From assembly GCA_017165825.1 (NCBI GenBank), contig CM029369.1:2814893-2878892 (forward strand): DNA of 64,000 nt. The letters run 5' to 3'. A model generated the notes under the pieces. The model was given only the letters and a program-made list of their open reading frames with translations, was not told where the DNA came from and ran no database searches. This document shows positions 12,488 through 24,400 of the stretch, in pieces. This DNA is from Hepsetus odoe (Eukaryota > Chordata > Actinopteri > Characiformes > Hepsetidae). Within the stretch, counting starts at the first letter, position 1; every line of letters begins with the position of its first letter. The position numbers were made by a program, and so were the translations under genes.

Positions 12488-12660
12488 GTGAAAGTGACTA
12501 TTTGTCATTGTGAACACTGTGAACCACAATCAAATGCTTTCTCTGTACTTAACCCGTCACACCATGCAGCAGGGGGCAGTCATACATCCAGCGCCCGGTG
12601 AGCAGTTCTCGGGATGGTATATTGTTCAAGGTGAACCTTAGGGTTAGGGTTTTAACAGGA
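12488..12660 (-). repeat. SINE family A, 5'-truncated copy
   Basis: It begins with the family tail GTGAAAGTGACTATTTGTCA and degenerates after the GGGATGGTAT block. Confidence 0.7.
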
Positions 12661-12689
12661 ACTGTGACTTCAGCCTTAAGACTGGCATT

Positions 12690-13205
12690 TGGGGTAGGAA
12701 ACAGTGGTCAGATTTATTCTCGAGGACCACTTTTTCCCAAATTGGGAACATTTCTGATGGGATTGGGTATAAGTAGTCATCACATGCTGAGGAGAGCAGA
12801 TTTTAGCTCAGTCCAGCGTTGGACCTACATAGACCTGTATCAAAACAGAATGAAGGAATCTCTAGAAGAATGTTGCTCCAGCCCTTCAGTCCAGATTCAG
12901 AGACACAAACAATATACACAGATCGGCACAGCTTGGCGAGCTTCTGGCCTAACACTTTCCAAAGACATGGTTTCATTTGTCAATATGGGGAAGAGTTGCA
13001 AAGTGCATTTGAGATCTACAGTTACGCCAATGAGCCAAAGCAACTGGATGAAGAAAAATGAATTACATGCAAGGATGTACTGCAATCAAACAATGTGGGA
13101 GAACTGCCAGAACATCTCCACAAATCTCGCTCAGTGGTGTTGAAGGTCTACGGTGGTCTGACTAGCTGCAAATCATTGATCAGGAACATGTTAGCCAGTT
13201 ATTGC
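12690..13205 (+). other. Unidentified protein-like segment, probably a decayed gene or element
   Basis: Two overlapping frames stay open here: one runs to 13143 from an apparent start at 12598, the other from 12819 to 13061. The second continues after a single TGA to about 13205 and reads like protein (ITCKDVLQ, NNVGELPEHL, VVLKVYGG). I recognise neither product. A processed pseudogene or a decayed transposon gene are both possible. Confidence 0.25.
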
Positions 13206-13282
13206 ATGGTTTCCAGGAATGTTTAAGGTCTTTGTAAGAGCTCTGTGACTTTTTCCAAGTCTTGTTGAATAAAGTTCTCTTG

Positions 13283-13432
13283 TCCAGAGCAACTTCTATC
13301 TCCTACAGGGACATTCTCCAGAAGGAGGGTTGTGTTCAGGAACCCAATGGTGGTGGTTCTGGAGGTGAGATTTAAACCTGCAACCTCTTGGTCCATAGGT
13401 GAGCATCCTACATATAGACCACCACCTGCCTG
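13283..13432 (-). repeat. SINE family B fragment
   Basis: It contains the reverse complement of the family B body (CCCAATGGTGGTGG, then AACCTGCAACCTCTTGGTCC) and the head complement AGACCACCACC. Bases 13433-13745 hold no recognised feature. Confidence 0.8.
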
Positions 13433-13749
13433 TATCAGTATGATTATTACATGTGTGCAGCCAAAAGTATTTTTAAGAATTGAAAAAGACTAGTTTTTAA
13501 GGCTTTTATGAGGCTTTGAGTCCAAAAGGACTTTGGGTAATTGGACACACATCTGATTTGAAGTGCAGTGATTTAAAAGGCAATTCTTAAAAATTCTCAA
13601 AGCTTAATTTTGATTATTTCTCTTTTGAGTACAATGTTAAAAATGTGTGCCTTGTAGTGGAAATACACATGGAACAAATCTTAAATTGTTAAAGTTAATT
13701 GAGGTTACATCATATGTCAGAAATCAGATTCACCTGTTTTCTCAGTCTT

Positions 13750-14105
13750 CTTCTTCTTCGTCTTTCGGCTACTCCTGTTAAGGGGTCACCACAGCACATC
13801 AACTGTCTCCATTTCTTCCGGTCCTCTGCATCTTCCTCCTTCAAACCAACCTGCATGTCCTCTCTCACCACGTCCATAAACCTCCTCTTTGGTCTTTCTC
13901 TTCTCCCCTTTCCTGGCAGCTCCATCTTCAACATCCTCCTTCCAATATAATCCTCGTCTCTCCTCTGGAACCAACGCAGCCTTGCTTCTCTAACTTTGTC
14001 TCCAAAACATCCAACCTGATCTGTCCCTCTAATATACTGTTTTCTAATCCTGTCCATCCTCGTCACACCCAACAAACATCTCAGCATCCTCACCATTTCT
14101 CCATT
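13750..14105 (-). mobile_element. RTE-like LINE fragment, 3' end of RT ORF
   Basis: Minus-strand translation gives IRGTDQVGCFGDKVREARLR, then RRMLKMELPGKG and GDPLTGVAERRRRRR. This is the C-terminus of an RTE-type endonuclease/reverse transcriptase. Frameshifts separate parts of the frame, so it is dead. Confidence 0.85.
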
Positions 14106-14261
14106 TCAGCCAAAAGGACTGAGCAGTGTCTGACAAGCGTCTCATTAGGAGAGAATATCTGACGTTACATCTTCATATTTTACTTTTAACTTTAAAACGC
14201 AGCACTAATTTTTACATATGGCCTGTTCTACAGGAATGAACCCTGTATCAGAGACGTTGTC

Positions 14262-14850
14262 AGGTAATGATGGTCAGATAGGGTGATGAGTTTGAAGCTG
14301 GAAGGTGTGCTAATGAATGTTGTTAGTGTTTATGCCACACTTATTGGTTGTGAGAAGGAGAATAAAGAATTCTGGAGTGAATTAGATGAAGTGTACCCAG
14401 GGGAGAGAGAGTGGTGATTGGTGCACTTTAATCGTCATGTTGGTGAAGGGAACAGAGGTGATGAGGAGGTGATGGGTAGGCATGGTGTCAAGGAGAGGAA
14501 TGCTGAAGGTCAGATGGTTGTAGATTTTGCTAAAAGGATGGAAATGGCTGTAGTTAATACTTTATTTTAAGAAGAGGGAGGAGCACAGGGTGACGTATAA
14601 GAGTGGAGGAAGATGCTCACAGGTGGATTATATCCTTAGCAGAAAGGTCAGTCTGAAGGAGATTGGAGATGCAAAGTAGTGACGGGAGAGTGTAGCTAAA
14701 CAGTATAGGATGGTGGTCTGTAGGACGACCTTGGAGGTCAAGAAAAAGAGGAAAGTGAGGGCAGAGTCGAGGATCAAGTGGTGGAAGCTGCAGAAAAAGG
14801 ACTGGAATTCAGACAGGAGTAAAGTCATTTTATTATCTTCAGCAGTAAAT
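14262..14850 (+). mobile_element. RTE-like LINE fragment, endonuclease region
   Basis: The plus strand encodes, with stops and frameshifts, an APE-type endonuclease segment: LKLEGVLMNVVSVYA, then FWSELDEV, then RVVIG(D)FN, then YKSGGRCSQVDYIL. This is the region of the element ORF often annotated as craniofacial development protein 2-like. It is opposite in strand to the fragment at 13.75 kb, so the two pieces come from different insertions or an inversion. Confidence 0.8.
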
Positions 14851-14979
14851 TTTAGGCCCAAAATTCTGAATCAGGCTTAACTGGCCATTAATATTGATGT
14901 GTAACCAGCTGGCTCTTTTATTCAGGGTTAACCTCAAATTTCGATAACATCAGAAGGGAATCAGTAGCGCAGTTATAGT

Positions 14980-14985
14980 TTTATT
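14980..14985 (-). terminator. crocc2: Poly(A) signal AATAAA of the rootletin-like gene
   Basis: AATAAA on the minus strand lies about 195 bases after the stop codon at 15181-15183, a normal 3' UTR length. Confidence 0.6.
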
Positions 14986-15180
14986 TACTGAAAAATAAAT
15001 ACATTGTTGTAAAAAAACCAGTACACATATATACCTTTAAGTAATGCGATAATTGAGGAATAAGCTGCCCTGTATTAAAAAGTGTCCAAAATGACACAGA
15101 TTGCAACACTGAAGCTTCCAGGAAGCTACAATCGTAAACTGTCAATAACTCAGTGCGAAACATGGTAAACAGTTTTGGGT

Positions 15181-15408
15181 TTAGTTCTGGCCGAGAGAAA
15201 CCCTCCGCTCCTCTTCTCTGATGCTGCGGTCCAGTTTCTCCATTTCCGACTGCAGGACAGGAGGGACCAGCTGCTGGGACACGACGGCCAGAGACTGGCT
15301 CAGGTCTTCTCTGAGGGACTGCAGTCTTTCGCTGTTCTTCATCGAGCGATCAATGAAGTCCGTGCGTTCCTGATGATCCACAGCCAGCTTCAGACGCAAA
15401 AGCTCCAC
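15181..15408 (-). CDS. crocc2: Last coding exon of the rootletin-like gene
   Basis: Residues about 2220-2294 begin VELLRLKLAVDHQERTDF and end RRVSLGQN before TAA. The acceptor CCTCAG precedes 15408. The exon is helical and charged but less repetitive than the preceding exons, which suggests a specific C-terminal cap. Confidence 0.85.
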   Translation of the reverse strand: MELLRLKLAVDHQERTDFIDRSMKNSERLQSLREDLSQSLAVVSQQLVPPVLQSEMEKLDRSIREEERRVSLGQN

Positions 15409-18400
15409 CTGAGGATCGACACGGACAGAATCACTATGGGATAAACCGAGGAGAGGGTCTGGAAAACAAGTCCAGAAACGCTGCAGTGATTTTTTTAATA
15501 TTCATTTGATTGCACAATGACAATACATGTGTGTGAATGAAAGGGAGGACAGTGGAGTGGTTAAGATGGAGGGGGTAGAGGTGACAGATAATGCTTGGGA
15601 TTAACAGTCCAGAGTAAGGTTAAATTGCAAAATAAAATTAAAAAACCATTTTTGAGGAAATGCTCATTTCTAGTAGTTATTATTGCTTTTAGGTCTTATT
15701 TTGTTGAGGTTATGAAACTTTATAAAGGCACATCGTCACTCATATTTAAATATACTTAAAGGTGCATTCCGCCCATTTTTTATGCAGACATTATCTTTTT
15801 TTTTTAGACTTAAACATAGAGGACCACTGTCCTATACAAGTGCACGTCTGAAAGATCTGCATTTAAAAGATCCATCAAGCTTGTTTTCTAAATATTGTGT
15901 TGAATGTTTCCTCAGATGGTAACGTGTTTCTAACTCTCAGCTGAGTCTTGAGTAAAGGATCAATCTGCAAAAGTCCTTAAAAAGAGATTAATTTCTTATT
16001 TCTGTTTGAACTGTTTCCTGTTATCCCTCTCTCACCTGCTCCTTCAGATCAACAGCCTGTTGTCTCAGTCTCTTCATCTCATCATCTTCAGCTGTTCCAG
16101 TGCAAGCCTACAGAGAAAACACCTCAATGACATCATCCCATCAGATTTCAGATTTTAGAAAAATACGATGCTGTCTCCACTAAACTGAAAAAGACAAGCA
16201 GCATTAGGCTTGTAAATGAACAAAAACCTCCACTTTGAGATCCAGATCATTTCTTAATTTTAAATCAGTAGTATAAGAAATGAATGTTTTTGTTTTTTTT
16301 TAATATCTCTTGAAGTGATTTTGTTTTGTACCTGTGCTCCAGCGTAAGACTGTGATTGTTGATGTTTCAGTTTGTTCCTCTCCAGCTCAACCTGGAGACA
16401 GAAGAAACGTCTCGTCAAACACTGAGCATGGACAGATAGAATAGATTGCTGTCTTCTGGACTTTGTCCCTCTTTAATAAAGAAAGATCTGGAATCCTCCC
16501 ACTGTTTAAAGGCACCCAGGGAACAGTGATGGGGACAGTACCTTGCTCAAGAGAAGCCCAGGGCTACCTACTGGTGTGGGATTCCTAATCTAACCTAACC
16601 TAATCTGGATGTAATATGCTATGATGCTAAAATGATGCACAGCAGATCATCTGTCTCCATGTCTTCCTGTCCTCTGTATCCTCCCCTTTCACAATGACAC
16701 CCTGCATGTCCTCTCTCACCACGTCCACAAACCTCATAGTCCTTCCTTTTCTCCTCTTTCCTGGCAGCTCCATCTTCATCATCCTTCTCCTGATATACTC
16801 CTCATCTCTCCTCTGGACATGTCCAAACCAACACAGTCTCTCTGTCTCTGTCTCCTTATCTAGGGTTAGTATGTTTGGGATGAATCCCCCGTTTAAATGT
16901 TTCATGTCTGAGGACTGTGTGCTGACCTGCTGGAGAGTGAGACGTAGCTGCTGTCTCTCAGTCTTCAGTCTGTCTATGCGCTGCTCCTGACGGTGGTTCC
17001 TCTGCTGCAGCGCTCGCTGCTGGAGCTCCAGCTGAGCCACGGCTCTCTGCATGGCTCCAATACGCTCCATGCTGTCCGTGTCGCACTCCTTCCACAAACA
17101 CGATATTGTGGACATCATTTTTTTTTCCAAATGGGTTTTAGTCAAAGGAAAAAAAAAAAAAAACATTCATCTTAAAGTAGTTCTGCTTCAAATAAACTGA
17201 TAAATTTTACATCAAAATAACGGAATTCCAAGACCAGACCGTCCATCCATAGAGACAGACAGACATGCATATAGATAGATAGATAGACAGACACATGGAT
17301 AGTATGTCAGTCAGTCAGACAGATAGAGAGAGACAGAAAAACGTGGAGTTTATTTTAATGTGTTGATGAATAATATCGCCCTCCTGCTGGGGCTGGAAGG
17401 AGATCTGAACAGCCAAATTTCAGAAGTCCATTAGCTGTCCTCCGCTCAGCATGAGTTTGTCCCACGGACGCAGCTGGACCAGAGAAAAACGCTGGACAGG
17501 ACCATCTGTCCATCACTGGGCATTGACTTAATATCAACAAATATTAGATTTATATCATTTCTGTTTCTCCTTATATTATTACTTAGTCTAATTAAACATC
17601 AGTAGTTTCCACCCACCTCCTCCTTCTGCCTGCTGTGTTGGTGTTTCTCCATCTGCTGGAGTCTCTCTTTATACTCTATCAGTTTCTCCTCCATTTTCTC
17701 CAGGGCTGTCCTAATTCTCTCTCTGTCCTTCCTGAGCTCCTCCACTCTTTCTCTCAGAGAAAACACCTCCAACTCTCTGTCTCTCAGCCGTTCACACATC
17801 TGCTCCCATTCTTCTTCCGGCATGGACTGCTTCTCAGTTTTCTCACCTCTCTCTTCTCCTGGTCTTTCACTCGTCCTCTCTTCCTTCACCCTGCTCTTCG
17901 GCTTCATCTCCTCTACCTCTCTCACCTCATTACCCAAAAGTTCAATCCGTCTTTCCTTGTCCTCCATTTCATTCTCTCTTTCCATCTTCTCCATTTTCAA
18001 CAACTCCATCTTTTCCTCCAGTTCTTTCAGCTGATTGTTCTTCTCCTCCACTTTGTTCCTCAGTTCCTCCACATCTTTGATCTTCTCCTCCAACGCCTGG
18101 CTCAGATTTGTCCCCCGTTCTTCCAGTTTGTGTATTCTGTCTCTTTCTCTGAGTAACTCGGCCTCTTTTTGCTCTGCTTGAGTTTCTAAGCTATTCAGCT
18201 CCTCTTCAAAGTTCCTCCTCTTTTCTCCTTTACTCTCCTCCACTGGTTCAGACTCTCGTAAAAGCAGCTTCTTCTGGAGCTCTTCCTTCTCTTTTTCCAG
18301 TATGTGAACCCTGAGGGAAAGGGTGGATGATGAGATAGAACTGAGGCAGAGCAACAACTGAAGAAAACTTTAGTGATGAACTTCAATTAATCACAAAACC

Positions 18401-21400
18401 ATGAGGATGGAGAGATTTAAAAACCAAAATGTTGGTAAAAATAAATTAGTCTAAGTGAAAAATGAGTGGTGCCCCTGTTAAAACAATGAAATATCACCAT
18501 TTTTACCTGAGAAGATGATCTTCTGCATCTTTTCGAGCTGTTCTCACATCCTCCTCTCGTCCTCTTATCAGTTCACCCTTCTTCTCCTTTAAAATGCTCC
18601 TCAAACGCTCTCCTTCACGATGGCTCTCTTCCAGAAGTTCCTTCAGGGTGACCATCTCATGCAGTCCAGCTTTCAAGCCTTCTCTCATCTTTTTGTTCTC
18701 CTCTTCTCGTTCCTTCACCTTCAGCCTCTCCACCTCCTGGCTCTCAGACAGCAAAGTCATTTCCCGTCTCAGGGTTTCCATCTTTTTGACCATTTCTTCC
18801 TTCTCCTCCCTCATTTTCTTCACTTCGTCCTCTTTCCGTTTCAGAGACAATCCCATACTGTTTTTCTCGTGCAGATTCTCCTCCTTCAAGGTGCTGATCT
18901 CCATCTCTTTCCTCTTCACCGTTTCCTCCAGATGCCGATGTTCTAGCTGGAGCTCGTCTAGTTCAGATCTCAAGGTCTCTTCTCCAGCCCTTCTTTCTCT
19001 CAGCTGGTCCTCCAGTCCCTTCATCTCTCCTTCCATATTCCTCAGAGACTTTTGTATTTGTTCTTTCGCTTCTTCTCCATTCTCCACTCTCATTTTTAGC
19101 CTCCTGATCTCTCCATTGCTTTCCCTCAGTAGTAGAGATTGTCTCTCCAGCTCTCTGGAACGCTCATGCAGTTCTCCTCTCAGAGATTCCACCAATGTCT
19201 TGCTCTTCTCCTCCACTTCTCGCACTTTCTCTTCCTTTCCGTCTCCCCTGATCTTTTCCAGATAAAGCTTGTCTTTACACTCAGAAAGCTCATTTTCTTT
19301 CTCTTTGCGCAGGGTTCTCTCTTCCTCCAACTCTAACTTTGTGTCCTTCAGGTTCTTCTCCGTTTCTCTGAGTTTTAACCTCAGGCTCAAGACTTCATCC
19401 TGCTTCTTCTGTAACACCTCTTTTTCTTCTTTTTCTTTTCTTTCTATTGCTTCTCTCAGTCTACATGTGTCCCGATCTCTCCCTCTCAAAAGTCTGGACT
19501 GTTTTTGGAGCTCTTCTTCTTGTTCTTCTGCTTTTCTTTTCATTTCTTTGTTCTCTCCATCCAGCTCTAAATTGCTCTCTTTAATCTGCTTCAGCTTTAT
19601 TTCCACTTGGTCATTCTCCTCTTTCAGTTTTTCCTCTCTCTTCTTTCCCTCTGCTACCTCTCTTTCCCTCCTCTCCTCACTCTCTTTGATTCTCATCCTC
19701 CCTTCCTCTATCTCCTCCATCAGCTCCTTCCATTTCTCCTCAGTCTCCCTCATCCTCTGCTTCAGCACTAAGCGTTCCTCCCTCAGTTCCTCCACTTCCT
19801 CATTCAGTCTATCTGATATTTCATTTTTCTCCTTCGTCGCTCTCTCCATCCTGCCCCTGAGCTCTAAATTGCTCTCTTTAATCTGCTTCAGCTTTATCTC
19901 CACCTGGTCATTCTCCTCTTTCAGTTTTTCCTCTCTCTTCTTCCCCTCTGCTAGCTCTCTTTCCCTCCTCTCCTCACTCTCTTTGATTCTCATCCTCCCT
20001 TCCTCTATCTCCTCCATCAGCTCCTTCCATTTCTCCTCAGTCTCCCTCATCTTCTGCTTCAGCACTAAGCGTTCCTCCCTCAGTTCCTCCAATTCCACAT
20101 TCAGTCTATCTATTCCATTTTTCTCCTTCTTCGCTCTCTCCATCCTGCTCCTGAGCTCTAAATTGCTTTCCTTAATCTGCTCAAGCTTTATCTCCACCTG
20201 GTCATTCTCCTCTTTCAGTTTTTCCTCTCTCTTCTTCCCCTCTGCTACCTCTCTTTCCCTCCTCTCTTCACTCTCTTTGATTCTCATCCTCCCCTCCTCT
20301 ATCTCCTCCACCAACTCTTTCCATTTCTCCTCAGTCTCCCTCATCCTCTGCTTCAGCACTAAGCATTCCTCCCTCAGTTCCTCCACTTCCGCATTCAGTC
20401 TATCTGATATTTCATTTTTCTCCTTCGTCACTCTCTCCATCCTGCTCCAGAGCTCCACTATCTCTCCATCTCTTTGCTCTACCTCTCCCTTTAACTTTTT
20501 TTCTTCTTCCTCATGCTCTCCCTTCATCACGCTCCATTCTACAATGCTCTCTGTTTCTCTTTCCTTTAGCCGTACATTTTCTTCACCTAACACAATCACT
20601 TGTTCTTCTAATCTCTCTTTTAACTTCACTTCTGTCTCTAATCCCTTCATCTCTTCCTCTAAAGATCTGATGGTAAATTGTAGATCTTTAAGCTCATCTT
20701 CCTTCTTCTCAATCTCTTCCTCTCTCTCACACAGTAGCTTTGTTAACTCATCCCTCTTTCCTTCCAAAGATTTCAGCTCGTCCCTCTCTCTTCCCATTCT
20801 TTCCAGCAGCATTTGGTTCACCACCTCCTTTTCCTTTTCCATCTCACCTGTTCTCCTCCTCCACCACTCCATTTCATCCCTTGCTTCTCTCGCTGCATGT
20901 TCTAGATCTTTCTTCTCCCTTGTCCATTTTCTCTGAAGGTTCTCCATCACTTCCTCTCTCTGCTCCAGCAGCCTGGAGATGTTTTTCTTCTCCTTCATCA
21001 TATCTTCCACTCTTTCAGTCAGCTTCTCTAATTCCACATCCTTCTCTCTCAGTTCTCTCTCTCTTGTCTCCCTCTCATTCCGCCGTTCTTCCTCTTCTGT
21101 GTGTCTCAGCTCCTCCAGAGTTGCCACTCTTCTCTCCGATGCATCTCTCTCTTTCTCTCTCTCTTTCAGCTGAGCTTTCACTCTTTCTATCACTCCATCC
21201 TGCTGTTTCACTCTATTTATGAACTCGTCCATCTCTTTATCTTTCTTTTCTATCTCTCCTTCCTTCTTTCTAAGGAGATCAGTCAGTTCTGCCTTTGCCA
21301 TTTCGGTTGTTTTTACATTTTGGGCCTCTCGCTCCACTTGTTCCAAAAGCCTCCAATTATCTTCCTCTTTCTCTCTCTGGAGTTCCTCCACCCTCTCTCT

Positions 21401-24400
21401 GCATCCCTCTACCTCATCCCTTGTTTCCTGCAACCGCAATTCTGCAGCTCTTTGCTCCGAAGCATGTTTAATCTGAAGCTGCTCCATTTCTGTAGCTTTT
21501 TTGTCTATAAGCTCACACAGCTTTTTGTTTTCCTTCACCAGTCCCTCCATCCTGTTTTTCAGAGCCTCCATCTCTCCGTCTTTCTGTCCCAGCTCCGCGC
21601 TCAGCTCTTCCCTCTCTCTCTGCCATGTTTCTCTCTCTCTCTCCCTCTCTCCTTCAGTCATCCTGTGTTGTTCCACATCTCTCTGCAGCTTCTTCACCAC
21701 CATCTCTCTCTCCTCTCTTTCTTGGTCTCTCCTCTTCCTCTTCTCCCTTGCGTCCTCTTTCTCTTCCTCCCTCAGAGCCATTTCTCTTTCCAGCTCTGTC
21801 CGAACACACTCAACCTCACCTATTCACAAACCAAAGGAAATTTTATTCATTTAGCAATGTATTGAAGCAATAAAGAGGTAAAGTGATATCATACACTCCT
21901 CATCCTTCACTCTGAAGGAAGCCAATCAGCATCAACATCCTCCTCCCAATATAATCCTCATCTCTCCTCTGGACATGTACAAACCAATCTAACCTTGCTT
22001 CTCTCAGTTTGTCTCCAAAATGTCTAACCTGCTTTGTCCCTCTAATATACTCATTTCAAATACTGTCCATCCTCCTCACACCCAACCAAAATCAGCATCT
22101 TTAACTCTGACACCTCCAGCTCCACCTCAGTGCCACCTTCCTCCAACCTCCTCATCACCTCTGTTCCCTTCACCAACATGTCTATTAAAATCTGCACCAA
22201 TCACCACTCTCTCTCCCCTGGGTACACTCTCTATCACTTCATCTAATTCACTCCAGAATTCTTTTTTCTCATCTCACTATCAACTTGTGGGACATAAGCA
22301 CTAACAACATTCATTATCACACCTTCAACTTCCAGCTTCAAACTCACCACCCTCCCTGACACCCTCTTCACCTCCAAAACAATCTTCACAAATTCTTCCT
22401 TCAGGATAACACCTCCTACATTCCTCCTTCCATCCACACCATGGTAGACCCTCCTCCAATACACCTGGCCTTCCGTTTACATTTACATTTGCGGCATTTA
22501 GCAGACACTCTTATCCAGAGCGGCTTCCATGTCCTAATTACAGGGACAGTCCCCCTGGAGACACTCAGGGTTAAGGGTCTTGCTCAGGGACCCAGTGATG
22601 GTAGTGCTAGAGGTGGGATTCGAACCTGGGACCTCTTGAGCCATAGTTCCATAGGCAAGTACACTACTGCTAGACCACCACGACCCTTACCCTTCCATCT
22701 AGTCTCTCACACACGAAATATCAACCTTTCTTCTCTCTGCTAATTCTCTACCTTTACCAGTCATGTTGCCAACATTCAAAGTTCCTCCCCTCACTTCCAC
22801 TCTCCTCCATTCTCTGGACATGCCGTCCTCCTCCTCTTCTTCTTCCTCTTTGGCCAACAGTCTGTTTCGTTGTCCGCATATTGATTTGGCAAACGTTTTA
22901 CACCGGCTCCCCTTCCTGACGTAACCTTACCCATTTATCTGAAGAACATGAAGAAATACACTGGCTTGTGCAACTCTAGTGGCTGGGTTTTATGCCTTTG
23001 TTTACTGTTCATGCTAAAAAAAAAAAAAAACTTGTTCGAATCCAAAAACCACACCTCTTTCACCCCTTTACTACATTAGCTCTGATGGTCCAGGGCTGAA
23101 CCTCCCTACTTCTATTATCTTAACTGCTTATCACAACCAGGTGACGGGCTGGAGCCCAGAACTATGTGAAAGAACACACACAGGGCACCTGTCCATCACA
23201 GGGCAGACACACACACCTAGGTGGCAATTTAGCATCCAAATTTTATATGAAGTACATTTTAGACATGTCCAGGCAGAAGAACCACACTGAGAGAGAGAAA
23301 ATTATGAATTTTCAAGAATGTGAGTGTATTCTCACCCTGTAGCACATCTTTGGCCTGCAGGAGTGTGTGGACCTGCAGCTGGAGCTGTGAGCGCTCAACG
23401 TCCAGAACAGAGACCTGATCCTGAAGAACACTCAGTTGCTGCTGCAGGTTTGCAGTCAAATCCCTAAAAAACATCAACGACAACCACATGACGCTGCAGA
23501 GTAACGACAACTCTCTGTATCAGGATATACCAATCATTTTGAGCTTTCTGCACACTGCTGGTAAAAAATGTTCTTAAATGGATTCTGAATTGGAGGTATC
23601 ATTTTTTGGGAAACCCATTAACTGGTATAGAACCTCAACATTATGTTTTTTTGTTTTACTTTTAAAAGCGTATTCATGTTTGCTCATATATTTGACAAAA
23701 AAGCTTCTTAATTGGCCAAAAATAGGGCTGCGTGATATGGGCAAAGTGCTAGCATTGCTATTAAATTGCTGCATATTGCAACTGTGATATAATGTGATTA
23801 AAAATAACACTTGAGTTGTGTTAAAAATAAAACTTAATTTAAAATAACACTTGAACTGAAGGAAAATGTCAAAGAGGGGTCTTTTAAAACAGCAGGGTTT
23901 TTTTTTTTGTATGCATATTTATTAAACTATCCATAATGTTATAATCTGGAATTAATGTTCCATTGTTTAAAATACTGTACACACTTTAACATACAGCATT
24001 ATGCTGTAATTTATACTTTATTTATTTACTGCTTTTTGTTCTTTTTTTTTTTGCAGTTATCTGGATTTCCTTGGAGCTGAACCTGTACTCAATAAATCTG
24101 AATCTGAATCTGAATCTAATCTAATCTAATCTAATCCCCACTGATACTGGCCTGGAGCTGTAATTGGTCACCTTCTCAAAAACACAGACTGTTCAGAGGC
24201 TCATTTGCATATTTCATCAGAATTGCTAGTACTGATGATTAAAAGGACAATATATCGGCCGAGCCAGAACCCATCAGAACCCACCAGAAACCACCAGAAC
24301 CGAAAATCCTGCCAAATTTCCCAGAACAAAAACAGAAATAAAGTACATACAGATGGGTCTTTTATACCTTAGTTCTTCTCTGTCCTGCTTTATTTCCTCT

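Noticed and set aside
16627..17166. A 179-codon frame joining rootletin exon 20 to a LINE
   Set aside because: The second half is an RTE LINE fragment in the intron; a good GTCAGC donor at 16926 ends the exon in phase.
19269..20936. Long plus-strand open frames (up to 555 codons) opposite the giant exon
   Set aside because: They translate to Ser/Phe/Leu low-complexity text and are the mirror image of GAG/GAA/AAG-rich coiled-coil codons. The minus strand has matching splice sites and phases.
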